From CAYVZZ01 sp964456185 (GTDB taxonomy: Bacteria; Pseudomonadota; Gammaproteobacteria; Pseudomonadales; Alcanivoracaceae), in NCBI GenBank assembly GCA_964456185.1, contig CAYVZZ010000080.1, positions 1-10,217 of the forward strand: DNA of 10,217 nucleotides. Reading direction: 5' to 3'. Under the pieces are notes generated by a model. That model was not told where the DNA came from, did not search any database, and saw nothing but the letters and a program-made list of their open reading frames with translations. A program made the translations under genes and the position numbers. Positions 1 through 7,611 of the stretch are shown in pieces; position 1 is the stretch's first letter; each line of letters starts with the position of its first letter.

Positions 1-1478
<1,478 letters not shown>

Positions 1479-1499
1479 AGTGTAATTGTTTATGTATTT

Positions 1500-1573
1500 T
1501 CGCGGACAAGGTCCGCTCCTACAGGATGGATGTGCAATAACCTTCCCCGTGTAGGAGCGGACCCTGTCCGCGA
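1500..1573. repeat. REP doublet (two inverted REP units, BIME-like)
   Basis: Two 24-nt units at 1500-1523 and 1550-1573 are reverse complements of each other with one mismatch (A1509 against C1564), separated by 26 nt. Each unit holds its own hairpin: GCGGAC-AAG-GTCCGC at 1502-1516 and GCGGAC-CCT-GTCCGC at 1557-1571. Each is preceded by the tetranucleotide GTAG, read on the - strand at 1522-1519 and on the + strand at 1551-1554, so the two heads face inward. This is the architecture of Pseudomonas-type REP sequences mobilised by REP-associated tyrosine transposases (RAYTs). It lies between metH and cfa. No T-tract follows either hairpin, so it is not a classical intrinsic terminator, though the large stem could stabilise the 3' end of metH mRNA. 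No further copy was seen in the window. Confidence 0.9.
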
Positions 1574-1621
1574 CCACCCCCAAAAAAACCACCTGCAAAA
1601 AATGTAAAACACTGTTAGCGT

Positions 1622-1635
1622 TGACTGTGTAGTCA
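1622..1635. promoter_or_regulatory. Short dyad TGACT-N4-AGTCA in the cfa leader
   Basis: A perfect 5-bp dyad with a 4-nt centre (TGACTGTGTAGTCA) sits five bases before the cfa Shine-Dalgarno AGGAG (1641-1645), which is itself 6 nt from the ATG at 1652. It could be a regulator half-site pair or a small mRNA hairpin. It does not match an operator I recognise, and a dyad this short can occur by chance. I could not find a convincing -35/-10 pair in 1574-1640. Confidence 0.2.
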
Positions 1636-1651
1636 TTACGAGGAGACTCTG

Positions 1652-2809
1652 ATGAGCACATCACCTAGTCATGCCGCTTCATTGACCGGTTCCGGTCATA
1701 TGAATGCAGTGATTCAACACATCATGGATAAGGCCGATATCCAAATCGGTGGCGATCGGCCCTGGGACATCCAGATTCACTATGAGGAAACCATCCCCCG
1801 CATTATTGCCGAGCGTTCTATCGGCTTGGGCGAGTCGTACATGGACGGCTGGTGGGATTGCGAGGCGCTGGACGAGTTTTGCTACCGCATTTTACATGCC
1901 GGTGCCGATGACATCGCCAAAAACCGCATTATGCTGACCATGCAAGCCATGGGTTATTTTCTGCGTAATCGGCAAAACATTCGCCGCGCCCGGCAAGTCG
2001 CCGAACAGCATTATGACCTCGACAATCACCTGTTTGAGCTAATGCTCGGTCGCACCATGGCCTATAGCTGCGCCTACTGGCAAAAGGCCGACACGCTGGA
2101 TGAGGCGCAAGACGCCAAACTTGACCTAATTTGCCGCAAGCTGGAGCTGGAACCCGGCATGAGCTTCCTTGATATCGGCTGTGGTTGGGGCAGCTTGGTA
2201 GAATATGCCACCAAGCATTACGGTGTAACGGCGGTCGGCATTACCGTGTCCAAGGAACAAGCCGAACTGGCACGTGAACGCTGCAAAGGCTTACCGGTAG
2301 ACATCATCCTTGAAGATTATCGTGAGCTGAAAGGCCGCTTCGACCGCATTGCGTCAGTGGGTATGTTTGAGCATGTTGGTCGTCGTAACTATTCGACTTA
2401 CATACAAACGGCGGAACGCCTATTAAAGGACGATGGGTTGATGCTGCTCCATTGCATTGGTAATAACCAAAGTGAAGTGGGACATGACCCTTGGATAGAA
2501 AAGTACATCTTCCCTAACGGTGAGTTGCCGTCAATTAAACAAATCGCCCAAGCCGTAGAAGGTCATTTCATTGTCGAAGACTTACACAATTTCGGCCCCG
2601 ATTATGCGCGCACACTAAAAGCCTGGGATGATAATTTCATTGCCCATTGGGACAAGCTGAAAGACCGCTACAACGAACGCTTTTATCGCATGTGGCGCTA
2701 TTACCTTAATCTCTGCGTTGGCGCTTTCCGAACGCGCAACATCGAGCTATGGCAATGGGTGCTTTCAAAGCCCCAGCAGCGTCACGAGACCTATCAGTCG
2801 GTTCGTTAA
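1652..2809 (+). CDS. cfa: Cyclopropane-fatty-acyl-phospholipid synthase
   Basis: Cfa adds a methylene group from S-adenosylmethionine to the cis double bond of unsaturated acyl chains in membrane phospholipids, working at the inner face of the inner membrane. The 385-residue product matches E. coli Cfa (382 aa) along its whole length. Visible landmarks are LGESYMDGWW (59-68) in the N-terminal lipid-binding domain, YSCAYW (138-143) with Cys140, and the SAM-binding motif LDIGCGWGS (173-181). The bicarbonate-site residues correspond to Glu240 (GMFEHVG), His267 (LLHCIG) and Tyr318 (NFGPDY), and Cys355 matches E. coli Cys354. One small change is Cys for Thr just after the active-site His. The start is supported by AGGAG 6 nt upstream. 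The gene follows the REP doublet and converges with the PHP gene 10 nt away. The catalytic set is complete, so an active enzyme is expected. Confidence 0.97.
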   Translation: MSTSPSHAASLTGSGHMNAVIQHIMDKADIQIGGDRPWDIQIHYEETIPRIIAERSIGLGESYMDGWWDCEALDEFCYRILHAGADDIAKNRIMLTMQAMGYFLRNRQNIRRARQVAEQHYDLDNHLFELMLGRTMAYSCAYWQKADTLDEAQDAKLDLICRKLELEPGMSFLDIGCGWGSLVEYATKHYGVTAVGITVSKEQAELARERCKGLPVDIILEDYRELKGRFDRIASVGMFEHVGRRNYSTYIQTAERLLKDDGLMLLHCIGNNQSEVGHDPWIEKYIFPNGELPSIKQIAQAVEGHFIVEDLHNFGPDYARTLKAWDDNFIAHWDKLKDRYNERFYRMWRYYLNLCVGAFRTRNIELWQWVLSKPQQRHETYQSVR

Positions 2810-2819
2810 TTGTTGCGTC

Positions 2820-3716
2820 TTACCACAAGTCCCACACCGGCCTTGCCTTGGCAGGCATCGCCGGTAGGCCGCCCAGCTTTAGCCATTTTTGTTCCGGGCT
2901 ATGAAAGTCCGAACCGCCTGATGCCACCAATGAGAAATCGTGTAAGCATTCTGCCAGCAATCGATTTTGATGCGGCGTGAGGTTGGGCATAACCACTTCC
3001 AGGCCTTCGCCGCCCAATTCGCAAAAAGCCGTCAACAACCGCCGTAACTTGGTACGCGTCAATTTGTAATGCTGTGGATGCGCCAACACTGCCGTACCGC
3101 CAGCTGCCTTAATGGCAGCAATACCTTCTTCCATACTTGCCCAAGGCGTCGCCACAAAGGCAGACTGGCCTTTCTTGAGAAAGCGGTTAAAGGCATGATT
3201 CATGCTGCGCACCCGCCCTTCCGCCAAGAGCATGCGGGCAAACCAGGGACGTGCCGGTGCGGGATTGTCGGCCAATGTACAGGCTTTCTCGTAGCTACCG
3301 ATTAAATTAGCGGCTTTATCCAGCCGTTTACCTATTTGCTGCGCTCGTTTTAAGCGCGCGGCCTGCTGGTAGGTTTCCAGTTGCGTCATCGCCTCATGGG
3401 CTGGGTCGACATTTAGCCCCAATACATGCCAATCACGCTTATTCCACTTCAAGGACCATTCCGCGCCGGGAATCAGTTGAATGCCCTGTTGCTGGCTGGC
3501 GCAAAAGGCCTCATCCAGTCCGGCGTGGGTATCATGGTCGGTCAAGGCGAGCCATTCGACTCCTGCCTCTGCTGCGCGCTCAACCACTTCGGTCGGCGAC
3601 AAGACCCCATCCGAGGCGGTGCTGTGACAGTGAAAATCAAAACAAGGCACAGCTGCGGCTTGGGACAGCGCAGCGAATGCTTTACTATGCGCAGACCAAT
3701 TTGTTGGAGTCGTCAT
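2820..3716 (-). CDS. rnm: PHP-domain phosphoesterase, RNase AM / YciV (TrpH) family
   Basis: This family hydrolyses 3',5'-nucleoside bisphosphates and trims RNA 5' ends. In E. coli the YciV protein (RNase AM) matures 5' ends of rRNA and degrades short RNAs. The 298-residue protein carries the PHP metal-binding motifs in order: DFHCHSTASDG (27-37), LTDHD (58-62), IPGAE (82-86), WHVLG (96-100), LAHPQHY (211-217) and GGSDFH (267-272). These supply the His and Asp ligands of a multi-metal centre. Length is close to YciV (293 aa). The N-terminus is doubtful. The ATG at 3716 leaves 26 residues before the first motif, more than in relatives I recall, has only a weak GAG upstream, and overlaps the ATG of the divergent yciB. 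A GTG at 3650 (Val23) would give a start just before the first motif but also lacks a good ribosome site. The gene converges with cfa. Confidence 0.9.
   Translation of the reverse strand: MTTPTNWSAHSKAFAALSQAAAVPCFDFHCHSTASDGVLSPTEVVERAAEAGVEWLALTDHDTHAGLDEAFCASQQQGIQLIPGAEWSLKWNKRDWHVLGLNVDPAHEAMTQLETYQQAARLKRAQQIGKRLDKAANLIGSYEKACTLADNPAPARPWFARMLLAEGRVRSMNHAFNRFLKKGQSAFVATPWASMEEGIAAIKAAGGTAVLAHPQHYKLTRTKLRRLLTAFCELGGEGLEVVMPNLTPHQNRLLAECLHDFSLVASGGSDFHSPEQKWLKLGGLPAMPAKARPVWDLW
3660..3688 (+). promoter_or_regulatory. Candidate sigma-70 promoter of the yciB operon
   Basis: TTGGGA (3660-3665) and TACTAT (3683-3688) are separated by exactly 17 nt, each matching 4 of 6 consensus bases. Transcription would begin near 3695, leaving a leader of about 20 nt with GGAG at 3706-3709 before the yciB ATG. 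The element lies inside the first codons of the PHP reading frame on the other strand. That is allowed, but it also fits the PHP protein starting further in. The call comes from motif inspection only. Confidence 0.4.
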
Positions 3717-4308
3717 GAAGGCACTCGTAGATTATTTTCCGATTATCGTTTTCTTTGCCGTCTATTTCCTGACCGGGCAAGACTTGTTGCAAGCCACTTG
3801 GGGCATCTTAATTGCCAGCAGCATACAAGTCATTGTTGGTCGCTTATTATTTAAAAAGTTTGACCCGCTGTATCTGCTCATCTTTTTTGTCACCTTGGTG
3901 TTTGGCGGTCTGACACTGGCGCTTAACGATGAAGTTTTCATTAAATGGAAACACACCATTTCCAGCCTGGTGATTGCTGCCATCCTGTTTGGCGGTCACT
4001 TTTTTGAACGTAATTTCATTGAACGCTTAATCAACACCTTTGCCAAACGCAGCATGGAGTTTGAGCTTCACTTAGAGCGAGCCGATTGGCAACGCATCAA
4101 CATGACCTGTGTGATCTATTTCATCGCTGTGGCGGCGCTGAACCTGTATATTGCCTTCAATTTCAGCACTACCTTCTGGGTCAATTTTAGCCTGTTTGGC
4201 TTTGGTGCCATTCAGGTGGTGTTTTTCTTGCTGGTGTTTGTGTACATCTACAAACGCTTGCCCGAAGAAGACCGCAAACGTTTACTTAAAGCCGATGAGG
4301 AATCCTGA
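3715..4308 (+). CDS. yciB: YciB/IspZ inner-membrane septation protein (intracellular septation protein A)
   Basis: YciB is a polytopic inner-membrane protein linked to cell division and envelope synthesis. In E. coli it interacts with elongation and septation proteins, and its exact activity is unsettled. The 197-residue product matches E. coli YciB (179 aa): an N-terminal MKALVDYFPIIVFF like MKQFLDFLPLVVFF, VFGGLTLALNDEVFIKWK (62-79), LNLYIAF (142-148) and WVNF, with the end IYKRLPEEDRK. Five to six hydrophobic segments lie near 5-20, 24-42, 52-70, 81-97, 130-148 and 158-179. The loop at about 100-125 is somewhat longer than in E. coli and the tail after 185 is charged. GGAG at 3706-3709 is 5 nt from the ATG. 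This is the first gene of a three-gene operon. Its TGA overlaps the next ATG by one base, suggesting translational coupling. Confidence 0.95.
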   Translation: MKALVDYFPIIVFFAVYFLTGQDLLQATWGILIASSIQVIVGRLLFKKFDPLYLLIFFVTLVFGGLTLALNDEVFIKWKHTISSLVIAAILFGGHFFERNFIERLINTFAKRSMEFELHLERADWQRINMTCVIYFIAVAALNLYIAFNFSTTFWVNFSLFGFGAIQVVFFLLVFVYIYKRLPEEDRKRLLKADEES

Positions 4309-4607
4309 TGCTTTACGCTTTCTATTGTGAAGACAACCCCGACAGTCTGGCTGGCCGCAAACAGGCGCGCCCCGATCACCTTAAGCGCCTCAAGCTGTTG
4401 CAAAAGCAAGGTCGTCTGATTTTGGCAGGCCCCTGTCCTGCCGTGGATTCCAACGAACCGGGTGAAGCCGGTTTTACCGGCTCGGTGGTGATTGCCGAAT
4501 TTGACGATTTGGCGGCGGCGCAAGCCTGGGCCGATGCCGACCCCTACTTTGCAGCCGGCGTATACAAAAAAGTTACCGTTAAGCCCTTTATTAAAGCACT
4601 TCCCTAA
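4308..4607 (+). CDS. yciI: YciI family protein (DGPF/ferredoxin-like fold)
   Basis: This small soluble protein of 99 residues is very close to E. coli YciI (98 aa). Shared stretches include RPDHLKRL (21-28) with the conserved His24, GRLILAGPCPAVDSN (35-49), GFTGSVVIAEF (55-65), AQAWADADPY (71-80) and VKPF. The family has a dimeric ferredoxin-like alpha/beta fold with a His/Asp-lined pocket. An enzymatic role has been suggested from structure, but the cellular substrate is not known. The ATG at 4308 shares its A with the yciB stop TGA, and GAGGA at 4297-4301 gives a 6-nt spacing. The gene lies between yciB and the SH3-anchor gene in the same direction, so all three are probably made from one mRNA. 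Confidence 0.95.
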   Translation: MLYAFYCEDNPDSLAGRKQARPDHLKRLKLLQKQGRLILAGPCPAVDSNEPGEAGFTGSVVIAEFDDLAAAQAWADADPYFAAGVYKKVTVKPFIKALP

Positions 4608-4622
4608 AGCCAAGGATTATTG

Positions 4623-5285
4623 ATGCGTAAGTTCAGTTTGTTCGCGGTGGCATTATTCATGGCTGCCGCATCGTCTACGGCCATCGCCTCCACCGCCTGG
4701 ATCGATGACCAAGTGCTTGTGCCCATGCGTTCTGGCGCAGGTGGCAACTATCGTATTATCGATAGCGCCATTCGTAGCGGTACCCGTGTCGATTATCTCG
4801 GTACTGAAGGAAATTGGGCAAAAATCCGCTACAACGGCAAAACTGGCTACATTCCCAGCCAATATTTGTCTCGTTCTCCTACTGCGGCAGTACAGCTCGC
4901 TTCATTGCAGCGACGTTACAAAAAGTTGAAAGCCGATCATCAACAAACAAGCGCCGCGCTAGATGAGGTTAAAGCGAAGCTGAAAACGCTTAACTCCCAT
5001 AACAGCAAGCTGCAAAACAAGCTGTCTGAAAATCAATCCAACTTGAAGCACCTTAAACAAGTGGCTGCCAACCCACTGAAAATTAGTGAAACGAATAAGC
5101 AGCTAAACAAGCGAATCAGCCTACTAAAAACTCGTCTTGATCAGTTGGAAGCCAATAACAATATTCTCAAGCATGACAACACCTACCAAGGCTGGGCTTT
5201 TGGTTTGGGTACCGTCATTATCGGCATGCTGTTTGGCGCTTGGATTAAATCACGCGGCAAGCGATCGCGTGGTGGTTGGGTCTAA
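4623..5285 (+). CDS. Exported SH3b-domain protein with coiled coil and C-terminal membrane anchor (YgiM-like)
   Basis: The order of parts matches the SH3-and-anchor family (E. coli YgiM, 206 aa): a signal peptide (about 1-22, ending AIA), a bacterial SH3 domain (about 24-84, with MRSGAGGNYRII, GNWAKIRYNGKTGYIPSQYL), a long Lys/Gln/Asn/Leu-rich coiled coil (about 90-185), one membrane helix (WAFGLGTVIIGMLFGAWI, 191-208) and a short basic tail. The SH3 and coiled coil should lie in the periplasm, where SH3b domains commonly bind peptidoglycan or protein partners. The function of the family is not established. I chose the ATG at 4623 because AAGGA (4612-4616) is 6 nt upstream; a TTG codon lies directly before it. 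It is 15 nt after yciI, so it is likely the last gene of the yciB operon, and it converges with the barrel gene 6 nt away. Confidence 0.85.
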   Translation: MRKFSLFAVALFMAAASSTAIASTAWIDDQVLVPMRSGAGGNYRIIDSAIRSGTRVDYLGTEGNWAKIRYNGKTGYIPSQYLSRSPTAAVQLASLQRRYKKLKADHQQTSAALDEVKAKLKTLNSHNSKLQNKLSENQSNLKHLKQVAANPLKISETNKQLNKRISLLKTRLDQLEANNNILKHDNTYQGWAFGLGTVIIGMLFGAWIKSRGKRSRGGWV

Positions 5286-5291
5286 ATTGCC

Positions 5292-6284
5292 TTAATCGTC
5301 CGCGAAACCCAGGATGACCTCAAGTCGTAAGGATAGCCCGGTCACCGTGCCGAATCCTTGGTCTTTTGGCCATTCCCAGAATGGCTCTATCTCGTAAAAC
5401 AGCCATGAACGGAAGAAGTTGCGGCGATACAGGGTGCTGAAATAATATTTTTGTATCGCCCATCCCGGTTCGGTGTAGCCGTAGGTTCCCAATCGAAATT
5501 TAATCGCCGATTGATCGTCTATTCGATAGTAATAGGCGACATTTTGGCTGATAACCCAGCCCTTTCCTTCTTCATGATTTTCTTCGCTGTACAGCGCATT
5601 GGACGATAGGCGAATCGTCCCTTTGCTCGATACGTCGTAAGCGTATTCTAAAAGACTATTGGTCGCACCGCCTTCCGGATCCAGATAATAAAACGTCTGT
5701 TCGAATGCCAAACGCCCGCGCATAGACACCGGCTTGTGCCATTGATAACGGATCTGTGAGTAAGCGTGCAGTCCCGATCTCAGCCCCACATCGAAATCAA
5801 GGCCATAGTGCCGCGATTTTCGTAACGCAAGGCGTAATGCGGCACGAAACCCTTTTGTTTGGTTATCGGTTTCACCACTTTGACTTGATGTTTTTTTGTG
5901 CTCTGCCTCCAACACGTCTTCATCATTGACGAAAAACAGTTTGAAGCGCTTCTCTAATCCGGGCAGCTCGGCGCGCGCATGGATATCAAATGGGGTAGAT
6001 GATTGATGATCGTCACGCCAAGTGGCTGTTTGTGTGAGGCGCACTGTCGTGCCAGCCTCTTGCCAACGGTAACCCGTGTGGTCGTGAAAAAAATGATCAA
6101 CCCAGCGACTGGGCCAACATAATAATTGCGAGATCTGTAGGTGTGTCTTGTCTACCCAGGTGTATTTACCCTGACGAGCGGCGGCATTGCAGGGATCAAC
6201 CATCGACTCGGCATCAGCGAATGCTCCAGAGGCGAGACCCCAAGTCACCAACAACAATAGCCACAGACGCACCATACATCCCAT
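5292..6284 (-). CDS. Predicted outer-membrane beta-barrel protein of unknown function
   Basis: I do not recognise a named function. From the chosen ATG the protein has 330 residues: a signal peptide (about 1-24, hydrophobic LWLLLLVTWGLASGAFA), a short mature N-terminus with two cysteines (Cys32, Cys56) that could pair, then alternating polar/aromatic stretches typical of beta strands (for example LRSGLHAYSQIRYQW, AFEQTFYYLD, VAYYYRI, YFSTLYRRNFFRSWLFYEIEPFWEW). The last strand, LSLRLEVILGF, resembles a BAM-recognised C-terminal signal, here followed by ADD. Segments such as WVDHFF and LPGLEKRFKLFF recall an uncharacterised gammaproteobacterial barrel family known to me only from memory. ATG 6284 has AAGG 6 nt upstream; ATG 6275 and TTG 6290 are alternatives. 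The gene lies 54 nt after the racemase-type gene on the same strand with no visible terminator between, so they may be cotranscribed. Confidence 0.7.
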   Translation of the reverse strand: MGCMVRLWLLLLVTWGLASGAFADAESMVDPCNAAARQGKYTWVDKTHLQISQLLCWPSRWVDHFFHDHTGYRWQEAGTTVRLTQTATWRDDHQSSTPFDIHARAELPGLEKRFKLFFVNDEDVLEAEHKKTSSQSGETDNQTKGFRAALRLALRKSRHYGLDFDVGLRSGLHAYSQIRYQWHKPVSMRGRLAFEQTFYYLDPEGGATNSLLEYAYDVSSKGTIRLSSNALYSEENHEEGKGWVISQNVAYYYRIDDQSAIKFRLGTYGYTEPGWAIQKYYFSTLYRRNFFRSWLFYEIEPFWEWPKDQGFGTVTGLSLRLEVILGFADD

Positions 6285-6324
6285 CCACAACCTTATGCTC
6301 TTAGTGTACCGATTGTGGATGGGA
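6279..6324. repeat. Perfect 12-bp inverted repeat at the barrel gene start
   Basis: TCCCATCCACAA (6279-6290) and TTGTGGATGGGA (6313-6324) are exact reverse complements separated by 22 nt. Read on the - strand, the second arm contains the ATG at 6284, and the AAGG ribosome site lies in the loop beside it. A transcript through the region could therefore fold into a hairpin that hides the start codon. Alternatively the two arms are half-sites for a DNA-binding protein. No T-tract follows in either direction, so an intrinsic terminator is unlikely. Confidence 0.6.
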
Positions 6325-6338
6325 ATGGCGGGCTTTTT

Positions 6339-7520
6339 CTACTGAACGACTTTATCCTCGCGTAGCGCGTCAATCTCAGACTCATCCAGACCTATCTCTT
6401 GCAGCACATCACGGCTGTGACGCCCCAAACTGGCACCCGCATAACGATACGCCGGCTGAGTGGCCGACATCTTGAAGGGAGAAGCAATTTGGGTTTGTGC
6501 CTCGCCTTCTAGCGACGGCACCTGCACCAGCATATCCCGTGCTTTGATTTGCGGATGCTCGCAGGCTTCGTTAAAACGCAACACAGGCTCCACACAGGCA
6601 TCGATGTTCTCGAAGATAGCCTGCCACTCAGCTAGAGGCTTGGCTTTAATCGCTGCAGCAATCTCGCCTTTAACCTCGGCCAACTGCTTGGGCTCGGTGA
6701 TTAACAGCTGGGTCGCTAACTGAGGCTTGCCGATGGCCTGACAAAAGGCAATGCCAAACTGCGGCTCCAGCCCACCAACAGATAAATAGCGTCCATCAGC
6801 CGTTTCATAGCAATCATAAAAGGAACCGCCATTGAGCTGGGTACGCTCGCGCTCAGGCTCCTCTTCTCCGGCCAGGGCACCAGGTGCCGTCAGTGCATGT
6901 AAACTAAAGGCGGCATCTGTCATGGAAATATCGATACGCTGGCCTTCACCTGTATTCATGCGGTGAATCGTGGCCGCCAGAATCCCCATAACAGCATGAT
7001 GTGAGCCACCGGCAATATCGGCGACTTGCACAGGCATGGGCACTGGACCACTGTCACGGCGGCCGTTATAGCTCATTACCCCGGCGACACTGAGGTAATT
7101 CATGTCGTGCCCCGCGCGGTTTTTATAGGGACCCGTTTGGCCGTAGCCGGTAATTGAACAGTAAATCAGAGAGGGGTTGATAGCTTTTAATGCATCATAG
7201 CCAATGCCTAAGCGATCCATCACACCGGGACGAAACTGCTCGACCACAATGTCATATTCGGCAACGAGTTTTTTGACCAGTTCGATGCCTTCCGGTTTTT
7301 TCAGATTGATCGCCAGCGATCGTTTAGAGCGGTTAAGATACGCATGTGCGGCGGAAACGCCATTAACCATGGGCGGGACGATACGCACCATATCCGGCCG
7401 CGTTGGCGATTCAATGCGCAGTACGTCGGCACCGAGATCGGCCAATATCATGGTGCCAAAAGGCCCGGGTAATAAGGTAGAAAAATCGAGTACTTTTAGC
7501 GATGTGAGCGGTCCTGCCAT
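6339..7520 (-). CDS. CaiB/BaiF family protein, alpha-methylacyl-CoA racemase type
   Basis: The 393-residue protein belongs to the CaiB/BaiF (family III CoA-transferase) fold and most resembles alpha-methylacyl-CoA racemases (AMACR/MCR), which interconvert (2R)- and (2S)-methylacyl-CoA so that branched chains can enter beta-oxidation. The catalytic residues of M. tuberculosis MCR (His126, Asp127, Asp156, Glu241) appear here with matching spacing: His138-Asp139 in AGHDMNYL, Asp168 in VQVADIAGG and Glu252 in GGLEPQF. The GHD-N-L signature and this Glu favour racemase over CoA-transferase. The N-terminal LKVLDFSTLLPGPFGTMILADLGADV (split motif, 8-33) is typical of the fold. The frame runs up to 7580, but ATG 7520 has AAGAGG 5 nt upstream and matches family N-termini. 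It follows gor by 91 nt and precedes the barrel gene by 54 nt. No other fatty-acid or sterol breakdown genes are in view, so the substrate is unknown. Confidence 0.88.
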   Translation of the reverse strand: MAGPLTSLKVLDFSTLLPGPFGTMILADLGADVLRIESPTRPDMVRIVPPMVNGVSAAHAYLNRSKRSLAINLKKPEGIELVKKLVAEYDIVVEQFRPGVMDRLGIGYDALKAINPSLIYCSITGYGQTGPYKNRAGHDMNYLSVAGVMSYNGRRDSGPVPMPVQVADIAGGSHHAVMGILAATIHRMNTGEGQRIDISMTDAAFSLHALTAPGALAGEEEPERERTQLNGGSFYDCYETADGRYLSVGGLEPQFGIAFCQAIGKPQLATQLLITEPKQLAEVKGEIAAAIKAKPLAEWQAIFENIDACVEPVLRFNEACEHPQIKARDMLVQVPSLEGEAQTQIASPFKMSATQPAYRYAGASLGRHSRDVLQEIGLDESEIDALREDKVVQ

Positions 7521-7611
7521 GACAACCTCTTGTGGTGAATGATCGTTGTCTACTAAGCCACAAGCGGAAATCACCGCCAATGACAGAATCGCTCAAACGC
7601 AGTTTGTCGCC

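Noticed and set aside
3426..3854. 142-codon + strand frame across the PHP/yciB junction
   Set aside because: It is the shadow of two conserved genes in other frames, with a Cys/Arg-rich sequence lacking any domain pattern.
6327..6340. GGCGGGCTTTTTCT as a + strand intrinsic terminator
   Set aside because: No complementary GCCCGCC lies upstream to make a stem, and no + strand gene ends nearby.
7521..7550. 6-bp inverted repeat GACAAC / GTTGTC around the ribosome site of the racemase-type gene
   Set aside because: Arms are short with an 18-nt loop; this is expected by chance at this scale and there is no other sign of control.
7594..7606. CAAAC-GCA-GTTTG hairpin after the gor stop codon as a terminator
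   Set aside because: The stem is only 5 bp and no T-run follows in the direction of gor transcription.
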